A DNA stretch of 64,000 nt, from NCBI RefSeq assembly GCF_900106835.1, contig NZ_FNNR01000003.1, positions 1 to 64,000 on the forward strand. Direction: 5' to 3'. The notes under the pieces are model-generated. The model did no database searches. It was given only the letters and a program-made list of their open reading frames with translations, and had not been told where the DNA came from. Shown in pieces: positions 8,722 to 16,091 of this stretch. This DNA comes from Arthrobacter sp. cf158. Its GTDB lineage: Bacteria > Actinomycetota > Actinomycetes > Actinomycetales > Micrococcaceae. The translations under genes were made by a program, and so were the position numbers. Position 1 is the first letter of the stretch, and each line of letters opens with the position of its first letter.

Positions 8722-8794
8722 GCCCCAGTAGCTCAGGGGATAGAGCAGCGGCCTTCTAATCCGCCGGTCGGGGGTTCGATTCCCTCCTGGGGCA
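8722..8794 (+). tRNA. tRNA-Arg (anticodon TCT)
   Basis: Acceptor GCCCCAG pairs with CTGGGGC. The anticodon loop is CTTCTAA with TCT in the anticodon position, and the T-loop is GGTTCGATTCC. CCA is not encoded. Confidence 0.96.
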
Positions 8795-8800
8795 CAACGT

Positions 8801-8830
8801 CACCCCTCCTGGACAGGTCCAGGAGGGGTG
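8801..8830. terminator. Terminator shared by tRNA-Arg and the convergent SRPBCC gene
   Basis: A perfect 13-bp inverted repeat (8801-8813 with 8818-8830, arm CACCCCTCCTGGA) with a 4-nt loop lies in the 40 bp between the two converging units. Confidence 0.75.
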
Positions 8831-8834
8831 GCCG

Positions 8835-9275
8835 TTAAGGCCTCGACTCAAGAAATTCCTTGAGGTTCTGCAGTACCAAGCGCCACGTGGCTGCAGACTG
8901 TTCCACTTCACCATCACTGGAATTGTTGCCTTGGATGATCGTCACCGTTGTCCCCTCAGCCGCCTCGGCCACCCTGTACTCCACGACGTGATAATTCCCG
9001 GGAACGTCAGGGAGCCCGGAGGTCGGGCTGAAGTGGGTCGTTTTCAGCAAACCGGGGGGATCGAAGGCCAGAATTGTGCCCTTATCCTGGTAGGGCTTGC
9101 CGTTGTATTCGCCCGAGTACGTTATGGGCTCGCCGACGCGCCACGAGGTGGTGATGTTGGTTCCCAGGAAGTACTGCCGGATCTGTGCAGGATCAGTCAG
9201 TGCCGCCCAAACGCTGTCAGGCGAGGCCGCGATCGTTTGCGACGCTACGGCGTCCCCGGAATGTCCACGCATCAT
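8835..9275 (-). CDS. SRPBCC (AHSA1-type) domain protein
   Basis: A 146-aa START-like fold protein of the AHSA1 subfamily, recognised by ASQTIAASPDSVWAALTDPAQIRQYFLG at the N-terminus and a C-terminal helix (WRLVLQNLKEFLES). Such proteins bind small hydrophobic ligands; many are linked to ArsR regulators, but no ArsR gene is adjacent here. The start is taken as ATG 9275 because GGGAG lies 5 nt upstream. The frame is open further upstream to 9353, but those residues lack homology. No specific ligand or reaction can be inferred. Confidence 0.8.
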   Translation of the reverse strand: MMRGHSGDAVASQTIAASPDSVWAALTDPAQIRQYFLGTNITTSWRVGEPITYSGEYNGKPYQDKGTILAFDPPGLLKTTHFSPTSGLPDVPGNYHVVEYRVAEAAEGTTVTIIQGNNSSDGEVEQSAATWRLVLQNLKEFLESRP

Positions 9276-9362
9276 GTACGCTCCCATCTCGTCGGTCGTT
9301 GCCAACCCGCGTGTGAAAACGCTACCCCGGTAAGCCTCCCGTGTGAATGGCACAATGGCTAG

Positions 9363-9851
9363 GTGATGAGCAGGATAATGGCACCGGAAAACGGCACGGC
9401 AGCGTCGGCAGTGCGGGTTCGTACCGCTGGGACTTTGCTGATGCTCGCCGCGGCATTGGCTCTGACGGCGTGCACGGCATCGCCTGCAGCTCCAGCCAGC
9501 CAGGCTGCCTCACCGGCACCTTCAACGAGTCCGGAGGCAACGGCCAGTGTGGATCCCGCCGTTGCCGCAGCAACATCCACAGTGGAAAGCACGCTGAAGA
9601 AGCTCGTGGCCAACAATCCCAAACCGGATCGCGAAGCTCTGCGCGCAGCGCTGGTCAGTGCCGGCATTCCAAAGGCCAACGTTGAGGTGTCCGTGAGCCG
9701 GACCCCAACCGGCCTCGACGTGGACGCCATGGAGGCGGCTGCCCTGACCGGGGAAAGCTGCGTCGTGGGTCAGATCCGTGATGGTGGCGTAGTGGTGACA
9801 GTCCTGCCGGTGCTGACCACCGGAAAATGCTTCGTGGGAGACGCCCGGTAG
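9363..9851 (+). CDS. Putative lipoprotein (DUF6993-like)
   Basis: A 162-aa exported protein. A signal peptide with hydrophobic core (about residues 22-36) ends in a lipobox LTAC, with Cys37 as the predicted lipidation site. An Ala/Ser/Pro-rich linker follows, then a small domain (about 65-162) containing LKKLVANNPKPDREALRAALVSAGIP and two cysteines (ESCVVG and GKCFVGD) that may form a disulfide. The C-terminal domain looks like what is called DUF6993 in related actinobacteria; I state this from memory. CACAAT lies 6 nt before GTG 9363, which supports that start over ATG 9366. The function is unknown. Confidence 0.75.
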   Translation: MMSRIMAPENGTAASAVRVRTAGTLLMLAAALALTACTASPAAPASQAASPAPSTSPEATASVDPAVAAATSTVESTLKKLVANNPKPDREALRAALVSAGIPKANVEVSVSRTPTGLDVDAMEAAALTGESCVVGQIRDGGVVVTVLPVLTTGKCFVGDAR

Positions 9852-9907
9852 GGACACCGCGCCGCCCGAATGTGAGTTAAGGACGCCTAGCCATTAGATT
9901 TAAGGGC

Positions 9908-11590
9908 ATGGCGGAATTCATTTACACGATGACCAAGGCTCGCAAGGCCGTTGGCGACAAACTTATTCTGGACGATGTCAGCATGTCGTTCTACCCTGGC
10001 GCGAAGATTGGCGTCGTGGGACCGAATGGTGCTGGTAAGTCCACCATCCTGAAGATCATGGCCGGGCTGGACACGCCGTCAAACGGCGAAGCCCGCCTCA
10101 GCCCCGGCTACACCGTGGGCATCCTCCTGCAGGAACCGCCGCTGAACGAGGAAAAGACTGTCCTGGGCAACGTCCAGGAAGGTGTAGGCGAGATCTACGG
10201 CAAGATCCAGCGCTTTAATGAGATTTCCGAAGAAATGGCCAACCCGGATGCGGACTACGACACGCTCCTGGACGAAATGGGCAAGCTGCAGGAAGCCATC
10301 GACGCTGCCGATGCCTGGGATATCGATTCCCAGCTCGAGCAGGCCATGGACGCACTGCGCTGCCCGCCAGCTGATTCCGACGTCACCGTGCTCTCCGGTG
10401 GCGAGCGTCGCCGCGTGGCGCTGTGCAAGCTTCTCCTCCAGAAGCCCGACCTCCTGCTCCTCGACGAGCCCACCAACCACCTTGACGCTGAGAGCGTACT
10501 GTGGCTTGAGCAGCACCTCTCCCAGTACCCCGGCGCTGTCCTTGCAGTGACCCACGACCGGTACTTCCTGGACCACGTTGCTGAGTGGATCGCAGAAGTT
10601 GACCGCGGTCACCTTTACCCGTACGAGGGCAACTACTCCACCTACCTGGAGAAGAAGAAAGCCCGTCTCGAGGTGCAGGGCAAGAAGGACGCAAAGCTGT
10701 CCAAGCGCCTTACTGAAGAACTTGAGTGGGTGCGCTCCAACGCCAAGGGCCGCCAGACCAAGTCCAAGGCCCGTCTGGCCCGCTATGAGGAAATGGCCGC
10801 CGAGGCCGAGCGCACCCGCAAGCTGGACTTCGAAGAGATCCAGATTCCGCCGGGACCGCGCCTGGGTTCCTTGGTCATTGAGGCCAAGAATCTGAAGAAG
10901 GGTTTCGATGATCGCGTTCTGATTGAGGATCTCTCCTTCTCGCTGCCCCGTAACGGCATCGTGGGGGTCATCGGCCCGAACGGTGTTGGTAAGTCCACGT
11001 TGTTTAAGACGATCGTTGGCATGGAGCCGTTGGACGACGGCGAGCTCAAGATCGGCGAGTCCGTGAAGATCTCCTACGTGGACCAGTCGCGTGGCGGCAT
11101 TGACCCCAACAAGTCCCTTTGGGAAGTTGTCTCGGAAGGTCATGACTTCATTCAGGTCGGCCAGGTCGAAATGCCTTCGCGGGCCTATGTCTCGGCTTTC
11201 GGTTTCAAGGGACCGGATCAGCAGAAGAAGGCCGGTGTCCTCTCCGGTGGTGAGCGTAACCGCCTCAACCTGGCCCTGACGCTCAAGCAGGGTGGCAACC
11301 TCCTGCTCCTTGACGAACCCACTAACGACCTCGACGTCGAAACCCTGAGCAGCCTCGAAAATGCCCTGCTCGAATTCCCGGGTTGCGCAGTGGTGGTATC
11401 GCACGATCGCTGGTTCCTGGACCGCGTAGCCACGCATATCCTTGCCTACGAAGGTGATGACGAGAACCCCTCCAAGTGGTACTGGTTCGAAGGCAACTTC
11501 GACTCCTACGAGGAGAACAAGGTGGAGCGCCTTGGCCCCGATGCTGCCAAGCCGCACCGCGTGACGCACCGCCGCCTGACCCGCGACTAG
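9908..11590 (+). CDS. ettA: Energy-dependent translational throttle protein EttA (ABC-F)
   Basis: A soluble ABC-F ATPase with two nucleotide-binding domains and no membrane part. Known homologues bind the ribosomal E site and gate the first elongation cycle according to the ATP/ADP ratio. Seen here: Walker A GPNGAGKST and GPNGVGKST, signatures LSGGERRR and LSGGERNR, and Walker B LLLLDEPTNHLD and LLLLDEPTNDLD. The charged interdomain linker is KKKARLEVQGKKDAKLSKRL. The length of 560 aa matches EttA (E. coli 555). The nearest possible -10, TAGATT at 9895-9900, is 7 nt from the ATG. A 20-bp hairpin ends the gene. Confidence 0.96.
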   Translation: MAEFIYTMTKARKAVGDKLILDDVSMSFYPGAKIGVVGPNGAGKSTILKIMAGLDTPSNGEARLSPGYTVGILLQEPPLNEEKTVLGNVQEGVGEIYGKIQRFNEISEEMANPDADYDTLLDEMGKLQEAIDAADAWDIDSQLEQAMDALRCPPADSDVTVLSGGERRRVALCKLLLQKPDLLLLDEPTNHLDAESVLWLEQHLSQYPGAVLAVTHDRYFLDHVAEWIAEVDRGHLYPYEGNYSTYLEKKKARLEVQGKKDAKLSKRLTEELEWVRSNAKGRQTKSKARLARYEEMAAEAERTRKLDFEEIQIPPGPRLGSLVIEAKNLKKGFDDRVLIEDLSFSLPRNGIVGVIGPNGVGKSTLFKTIVGMEPLDDGELKIGESVKISYVDQSRGGIDPNKSLWEVVSEGHDFIQVGQVEMPSRAYVSAFGFKGPDQQKKAGVLSGGERNRLNLALTLKQGGNLLLLDEPTNDLDVETLSSLENALLEFPGCAVVVSHDRWFLDRVATHILAYEGDDENPSKWYWFEGNFDSYEENKVERLGPDAAKPHRVTHRRLTRD

Positions 11591-11603
11591 CACCAAGGCT
11601 TGA

Positions 11604-11647
11604 ACATCAAAGAGGCCGGTCCCATCAGGGACCGGCCTCTTTGATGT
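11604..11647. terminator. Bidirectional terminator between ettA and tesB
   Basis: A perfect 20-bp inverted repeat (11604-11623 with 11628-11647) with loop ATCA. The arm starts ACATCAAAGAGG, so an A-run and T-run flank the GC core in both directions. It separates two convergent genes. Confidence 0.92.
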
Positions 11648-11657
11648 GCAGCGAAGG

Positions 11658-12563
11658 TTATGGAATCCGGACCATGCCCTCTTGCGCCACTGTGGCGACG
11701 TGAACGCCGTCGCGGTTAAAGATGCGGCCCGTGGCCAGTCCTCGGGCACCTTGGGCGCTGGGGGACTCCTGGACGTAGAGCATCCATTCGTCAACACGTA
11801 CCGGGCGGTGCCACCACATGGCGTGATCCAGGCTGGCAACGCTCATGCCCGGTGTCATCCAAGCAAGGCCATGCTTGCGCAGAATAGGCTCCAGGAGGGT
11901 GTAGTCGCTCGCATAGGCGAGGGCTGCCCGGTGAAGGTTGGGGTCATCCGGCAGCGGGCCCATGGTTTTCATCCAGACCGCGTTGGTGGCCACGTGCTCC
12001 TTGGGCGGAGAAACGTAGAGGGCCGGATCAATGTGGCGGACATCAAAAGGCCGCTCCGAGGACATGTGGCGAGCCATGGGGTGGTCAAAGTGGGACAACA
12101 GTTCCGCAGTGCTGGGCAGGGACTCCGGATCAGGGATGCCCTCTGGCATGGTGGCCTGATGGTCCAGGCCGCTGTCCTCCACTTGGAATGATGCGATCAT
12201 CGAGAGAATCGGGACGCCGTCCTGGTAGGCATGGACCCTGCGGGCGGAGAAGGAACGGCCGTCCCGCAGCCTTTCCACGCCGAACGTGATCGGCTTGTTC
12301 GCGTCACCTGGGCGCAGGAAATAGCCGTGCATCGAGTGGGCCACCCGGTCCGGCTCAACGGTCCTCATGCCCGCCATCATTGACTGCGCCAAAACCTGTC
12401 CACCAAAAACGCGGTGCCGGGGTTGCTTTTGGGATGGCCCCAGAAAGATGTCCTCGTTGGTCCGGGCACCGTCAAAGTCGCCAAGATCCAGCAGGCCGAT
12501 CAGCACTTCCATGGGGTCCTCTACGGGTGCTTCCACCTCAAGGCCAGCGTTCGTCTCAGTCAT
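11658..12563 (-). CDS. tesB: Acyl-CoA thioesterase II
   Basis: A 301-aa double hot-dog protein that hydrolyses acyl-CoA to free fatty acid and CoA. Typical TesB elements are RHRVFGGQVLAQSMMAGMRTV and SMHGYFLRPGD in the first hot-dog domain, and LLEPILRKHGL, ASLDHAMWWHRP and the C-terminal GLATGRIFNRDGVHVATVAQEG in the second, which carries the catalytic Asp/Gln/Thr set in the family. It is monocistronic, divergent from the next gene, with TAAAGT exactly 6 nt before the ATG. Confidence 0.95.
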   Translation of the reverse strand: MTETNAGLEVEAPVEDPMEVLIGLLDLGDFDGARTNEDIFLGPSQKQPRHRVFGGQVLAQSMMAGMRTVEPDRVAHSMHGYFLRPGDANKPITFGVERLRDGRSFSARRVHAYQDGVPILSMIASFQVEDSGLDHQATMPEGIPDPESLPSTAELLSHFDHPMARHMSSERPFDVRHIDPALYVSPPKEHVATNAVWMKTMGPLPDDPNLHRAALAYASDYTLLEPILRKHGLAWMTPGMSVASLDHAMWWHRPVRVDEWMLYVQESPSAQGARGLATGRIFNRDGVHVATVAQEGMVRIP

Positions 12564-12569
12564 GGTTCG

Positions 12570-12575
12570 ACTTTA
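12570..12575 (-). promoter_or_regulatory. -10 box of leaderless promoter for tesB
   Basis: TAAAGT is spaced 6 nt (CGAACC) from the ATG at 12563. There is no Shine-Dalgarno. Confidence 0.5.
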
Positions 12576-12626
12576 GACGCCGCCCCGACCCCTCTCAACC
12601 GGGGACATGCCGGTAGAGTCGATGAT

Positions 12627-13304
12627 GTGACAGACGTCTTGACCCAGTCCTTCCGCTTCGCCGATCCCCGTGACCTCGCTGACTTGCGGACTTTCGTCAC
12701 CCGGGCAAAGAGCATCGACGACGGCGCCATCAGACTCCAGGCCGCCGGCAACGTGCTGGCCGCTTATGTGTGTGTGCTGAGGCCCCGCATCCTTGGCGAG
12801 TCCACCCCGACCATCCTTGGTTTGAGGACCATGGCCCTCGCTGAGCCCGCGCAGGCAGACGTCACCGTCACCCTCGCGTCCGTCCTGGATCGTTTGGCAC
12901 GCTCTGGCGCCGATGACGTGGAACTGCCTATTCCGCCGTCGACCGTTTCCGAGTCGTGGGCCGGTGTTGGCGCGCCGCGGTCCGGTTGGGAACCCCAGGG
13001 AACGGTGCTCGACGCCGATCTCAAGTTAGCGGCAGAGGCCGGCATTGCCGAGGTGGCTGGCGCGATTCCCACCTTGGCGGGGGCCGCAGTGGTCAACAGT
13101 GCGAGGGCCGCTGTCTGGGGCCGGGACCTTCCCGGTGCGGGCGAACTGCCTGCCGGAGCGGCGTTCGCCGCGTTTGCCCTGGGTTTCCTGGGCGATGCCG
13201 GGCAGCAGGTCTTCCGGAACGGCCGTTGGTTCCGCCTGAGCGGACCCCGCGGCCATGTACTGGTGCGGACTGGCGCTGGCCTGGGGCTGGGTTTCCAGTC
13301 TTAA
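12627..13304 (+). CDS. Conserved hypothetical protein, 225 aa
   Basis: No known domain recognised. The protein is Ala/Leu-rich, probably soluble, with a Pro/Trp-containing middle (ESWAGVGAPRSGWEPQG) and a glycine-rich C-terminal end (GPRGHVLVRTGAGLGLGF). The start is taken as GTG 12627: TAGAGT lies 7 nt upstream and no upstream ATG in frame is plausible because the frame there opposes tesB. It ends on TTAA, which is also the stop of the convergent globin gene. Codon use is like its neighbours, so it is likely a genuine lineage gene. Confidence 0.75.
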   Translation: MTDVLTQSFRFADPRDLADLRTFVTRAKSIDDGAIRLQAAGNVLAAYVCVLRPRILGESTPTILGLRTMALAEPAQADVTVTLASVLDRLARSGADDVELPIPPSTVSESWAGVGAPRSGWEPQGTVLDADLKLAAEAGIAEVAGAIPTLAGAAVVNSARAAVWGRDLPGAGELPAGAAFAAFALGFLGDAGQQVFRNGRWFRLSGPRGHVLVRTGAGLGLGFQS

Positions 13305-13783
13305 GCGCTGGGGCCCGCAGAAGGACTGTTGACCATGGTCAGCGCCGCCCGCTCCATGTAGTCCCACAGGGTGCCCTCGTGGAGCGGTGACAACTCCAGG
13401 GAATCAACAGCGGTCCGCATATGGAACAGCCATCGGTCCTTGGCCTCCGGGGTCACCTGGAACGGCATGTGGCGCATACGCAGTCGAGGGTGGCCCCTTT
13501 CCTCGCCGTAGGTGGTGGGACCACCCCAATACTGCTCCAGGAACATGAGGAAGCGGCGTTTTGCCGGACCTAGGTCCTCTTCGGGATACATGGGGCGCAG
13601 GAGCGGATCGGTGGCCACGCCGTCGTAAAACACGTCAATCAGCTTCACGAAGGTCTGATGGCCCCCGACAGCCGCGTAGAAACTGTCCGTATAGGCGGGC
13701 TGGCTGAACGGATCGTTCTGCATCAGTTGTCGTCGAGGACCGGACTGGGGTGCTTGGGCTTCCCCGCCTGTGGTGCTACTCAT
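13301..13783 (-). CDS. Group II truncated hemoglobin (GlbO-like)
   Basis: A small heme protein for oxygen/NO chemistry. The 2-on-2 globin pattern is present: FVKLIDVFYDGV (Tyr B10), LEQYWGGP (CD region), RLRMRHMPFQV (proximal His F8) and KDRWLFHM (Trp G8, diagnostic of group II). The N-terminal 27 residues are Ser/Gly/Pro-rich and precede the globin fold. The start at 13783 overlaps the mscS stop by 8 bp and has GAGGAG 9 nt upstream inside mscS, so translation is likely coupled; an internal ATG at MQND is an alternative. It shares a TTAA double stop with the convergent gene. Confidence 0.9.
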   Translation of the reverse strand: MSSTTGGEAQAPQSGPRRQLMQNDPFSQPAYTDSFYAAVGGHQTFVKLIDVFYDGVATDPLLRPMYPEEDLGPAKRRFLMFLEQYWGGPTTYGEERGHPRLRMRHMPFQVTPEAKDRWLFHMRTAVDSLELSPLHEGTLWDYMERAALTMVNSPSAGPSA

Positions 13784-14480
13784 TGGACTTCTCCTCGGCT
13801 TTGGTGACTCGCGGTGCGCCTGCTGTGACGGGGGCCGCTGCTGCAGCCGCCCCGGGTTCATCATTGGTGTCCGGTGTGTCCAGAGGCACGTAGTCGCCTT
13901 GGGACCGGTTTCCCACGCGGAGGATTTCGCCGTTCCGGAGGTACCAGATGGCTCCGTCTTCCGCTCGGACGCGCGTGATGCGCAGGCCCACGGATTCAAC
14001 GGTACCAATCACTTCGCTGGTGACAATCACATCACCAATGCCGTATTGGTCTTCAATGGTGATGAAGATTCCCGCGAGGAAGTCGCGGATCAATTGCTGG
14101 GCGCCGAAACCAATGGCGACACCCAAAATGCCTACGCTGGTCAGCAGCGGAGCAACGTCCACGTTCATGTACTTGAGGACGTAGATGATCACGATGACCA
14201 CTACCACAACGCTCACCAGGCTGGTCAGCAGTGAGCCGATGGTCTCGGCGCGCTGGGACCTGCGTTCGTGGTCAAGCGCGCGGATGGCTGGTTGTACCCA
14301 CTTGAAATGCGGCTTCTTGAAGAACGAACTTCCCGCGGACACCCTTCGCGTAATACGCAGGATGATAAACCGTGCCACGATCCACACTGCCAGACCTACG
14401 CCCACTGTGATCAGGATGGACATGAGGTCGATTTTTTCGGGTTCGATATTGATGGCTTCCGCCAGGGGGATGGAGGTCAA
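13776..14480 (-). CDS. Small-conductance mechanosensitive ion channel (MscS family)
   Basis: A 234-aa channel of minimal MscS architecture. Hydrophobic segments lie at about 20-43 and 85-103, and the pore-lining TM3 reads LLTSVGILGVAIGFGAQQLI with the Gly/Ala pattern needed for packing. The beta domain DFLAGIFITIEDQYGIGDVI follows, and then a Pro/Ala-rich tail. It would release solutes on osmotic downshock. The start is TTG at 14480 with AGGAG 10 nt upstream. It is the first gene of a two-gene unit with the globin. The C-terminal vestibule is shorter than in E. coli MscS. Confidence 0.9.
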   Translation of the reverse strand: MTSIPLAEAINIEPEKIDLMSILITVGVGLAVWIVARFIILRITRRVSAGSSFFKKPHFKWVQPAIRALDHERRSQRAETIGSLLTSLVSVVVVVIVIIYVLKYMNVDVAPLLTSVGILGVAIGFGAQQLIRDFLAGIFITIEDQYGIGDVIVTSEVIGTVESVGLRITRVRAEDGAIWYLRNGEILRVGNRSQGDYVPLDTPDTNDEPGAAAAAAPVTAGAPRVTKAEEKSNE

Positions 14481-14555
14481 GGTGGAATAACTCCTTGTCG
14501 TCGGCCCGTGTTCGCCGGGCGCGGAACACTCTGTCCACGTACAACCCTAGCGCCG

Positions 14556-14561
14556 TAGCGT
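14556..14561 (+). promoter_or_regulatory. -10 box of leaderless promoter for the epimerase-like gene
   Basis: TAGCGT is spaced 6 nt (GACGGT) from the ATG at 14568. There is no Shine-Dalgarno. Confidence 0.5.
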
Positions 14562-14567
14562 GACGGT

Positions 14568-15566
14568 ATGCGCATCCTGGTCCTGGGCGGTACCGCCTTC
14601 CTGTCAGCTGAAATCGCCAGGCAGGCCGTTGCCTCCGGGCATAGCGTCACGTGTTTGGCCCGCGGTACGTCGGCCAGCCCGCCCGACGGCGTCACCTGGG
14701 TCAGGGGCGACCGCTCCATGGGTGCCGCGGCCTTCGCGGAGGTTGGTGGCCCCTGGGATTCAGTGATCGATGTGTCCCGCGATCCCGTCCAGGCCCGCGA
14801 GGCCTTGGACGTGCTGGGTCATGTTGCAGGGCACTGGACATTCATCTCCAGCTGCTCCGTGTACGCAGACAACACAGTTCCTGGCGCGGATGAGAGTGCT
14901 GCGTTGCTGGAGCCATTGCCCGAGGGGCGGCCAGGTACCCCGGAAACGTATGGGGAGTCCAAGTCAGCGATCGAAGACATGACCCTTGCCCTGGTGGGGG
15001 AGAAGACGCACATCGTCCGGGCCGGGCTCATAGGCGGCCCAGGGGACGGCTCTGACAGATACGGCTACTGGCCCGCCCGGTTCGCAGTGAACTCTGAGAC
15101 CGTGCTGGTCCCGGACATTCCTGACGCTGCAACCCAGATCATTGACGTCCGGGACCTCGCTGCATGGATCCTGCGGTCCGCCGAACAAGGGCTGACGGGG
15201 ACGTACAACGCGTTGGGGGATGTGGTGAAGTTCGATGACTACATCTCCGCATCCCAACGGTTGGTTGGAACTGCGGCAGAGGACACCGTCCGCCCCACCG
15301 AAGACTGGCTCGTGGAGCAAGGCGTGGACTACTGGTCCGGGCCGGATTCACTGCCATTGTGGCTTCCCCCGGGCCACGAGGGATTCCAGGCCCGCTCGAA
15401 CCGGGCGGCCCGGAATGCGGGGATGACCCTGCGTCCGTGGCAGGAAACGCTGGCGGCGACGCTAGCGTATGAGCAACAGAGGGGTTTGGAAAGAGAACGC
15501 AAAGCCGGCCTGAGCCGGGATAGAGAACGAAAGCTCGTGGCGCTCTGGCGGGAACAGCAGCGCTAG
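14568..15566 (+). CDS. NAD-dependent epimerase/dehydratase family protein (extended SDR)
   Basis: A 332-aa Rossmann-fold oxidoreductase. The nucleotide-binding motif at the very N-terminus is ILVLGGTAFLS (a GxxxxxG variant). FISSCSVYAD supplies the catalytic Ser/Thr region, and YGESKSAIE is the catalytic YxxxK. The C-terminal third (DYWSGPDSLPLWLP and an Arg-rich tail) is the substrate region. The family includes sugar-nucleotide epimerases, reductases and isoflavone-reductase-like enzymes, so the substrate is undetermined. It is leaderless by promoter position. The TAG stop lies in a CTAG that also ends the convergent OsmC gene. Confidence 0.85.
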   Translation: MRILVLGGTAFLSAEIARQAVASGHSVTCLARGTSASPPDGVTWVRGDRSMGAAAFAEVGGPWDSVIDVSRDPVQAREALDVLGHVAGHWTFISSCSVYADNTVPGADESAALLEPLPEGRPGTPETYGESKSAIEDMTLALVGEKTHIVRAGLIGGPGDGSDRYGYWPARFAVNSETVLVPDIPDAATQIIDVRDLAAWILRSAEQGLTGTYNALGDVVKFDDYISASQRLVGTAAEDTVRPTEDWLVEQGVDYWSGPDSLPLWLPPGHEGFQARSNRAARNAGMTLRPWQETLAATLAYEQQRGLERERKAGLSRDRERKLVALWREQQR

Positions 15567-16042
15567 GCTGCGGCCGTCGTCGTGATGGGTTCGTGGAGTA
15601 CCGGGAAGTTAACGCTGCGTGCGATGAAGCAGACCTGGTTGGCTTCGTGGTGAAGCTGCGGCACGAGGTGGGCGTGGGCGGGATCGGCGATGGCGACCGT
15701 GGGTTTCAGGGTAACGCTCTCGAATTGCCCGCTTCCGTCGCGGTTGAGTTTCATGAGTCCTTCGGCGTTGTCCTCATAAGAGGTCACTACCACCCCATGC
15801 TTGACTGCTACATGCAGGAAAGACAGCATGTGGCACTGCGAAAGTGCGGCAAGCAGTAGTTGCTCGGGGTTGTAGCGTGTCCGATCCCCGTGGAAGGTGG
15901 GATCTGCGGACCCTTTCAACGTCGGAAGCCCGCTGATCTCAACGTCGTGGTCGCGTGAGTATCCCTTGTAGGCTGCCGTACCCTCGCCAAGGTTTCCGGT
16001 CCAGCGCACAGTAAGGGAGTAGTGGTGTTCGTTGAGGCCCAT
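15563..16042 (-). CDS. OsmC family protein (peroxiredoxin-like)
   Basis: A 159-aa OsmC/Ohr-fold protein. The two conserved cysteines are visible: the first in LLAALSQCHMLSFL, the second in ANQVCFIARSVNFPV. The N-terminal motif YSRDHDVEISG matches the OsmC superfamily. Family members reduce organic hydroperoxides using dithiol cofactors. The gene stands alone with a leaderless-type promoter (TAGACT 6 nt before ATG). No OhrR-like regulator is adjacent. Confidence 0.9.
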   Translation of the reverse strand: MGLNEHHYSLTVRWTGNLGEGTAAYKGYSRDHDVEISGLPTLKGSADPTFHGDRTRYNPEQLLLAALSQCHMLSFLHVAVKHGVVVTSYEDNAEGLMKLNRDGSGQFESVTLKPTVAIADPAHAHLVPQLHHEANQVCFIARSVNFPVLHEPITTTAAA

Positions 16043-16048
16043 GCGAAC

Positions 16049-16054
16049 AGTCTA
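16049..16054 (-). promoter_or_regulatory. -10 box of leaderless promoter for the osmC-like gene
   Basis: TAGACT is spaced 6 nt (GTTCGC) from the ATG at 16042. There is no Shine-Dalgarno. Confidence 0.55.
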
Positions 16055-16091
16055 ATGACGAAGAACCGGCTGTCCGCATGGGCCTGACGAC

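Noticed and set aside
10079..11839. A 586-codon open frame on the minus strand opposite ettA
   Set aside because: It mirrors the high-GC third positions of ettA, has no domain or ribosome site, and its translation lacks any family pattern. It is a shadow frame.
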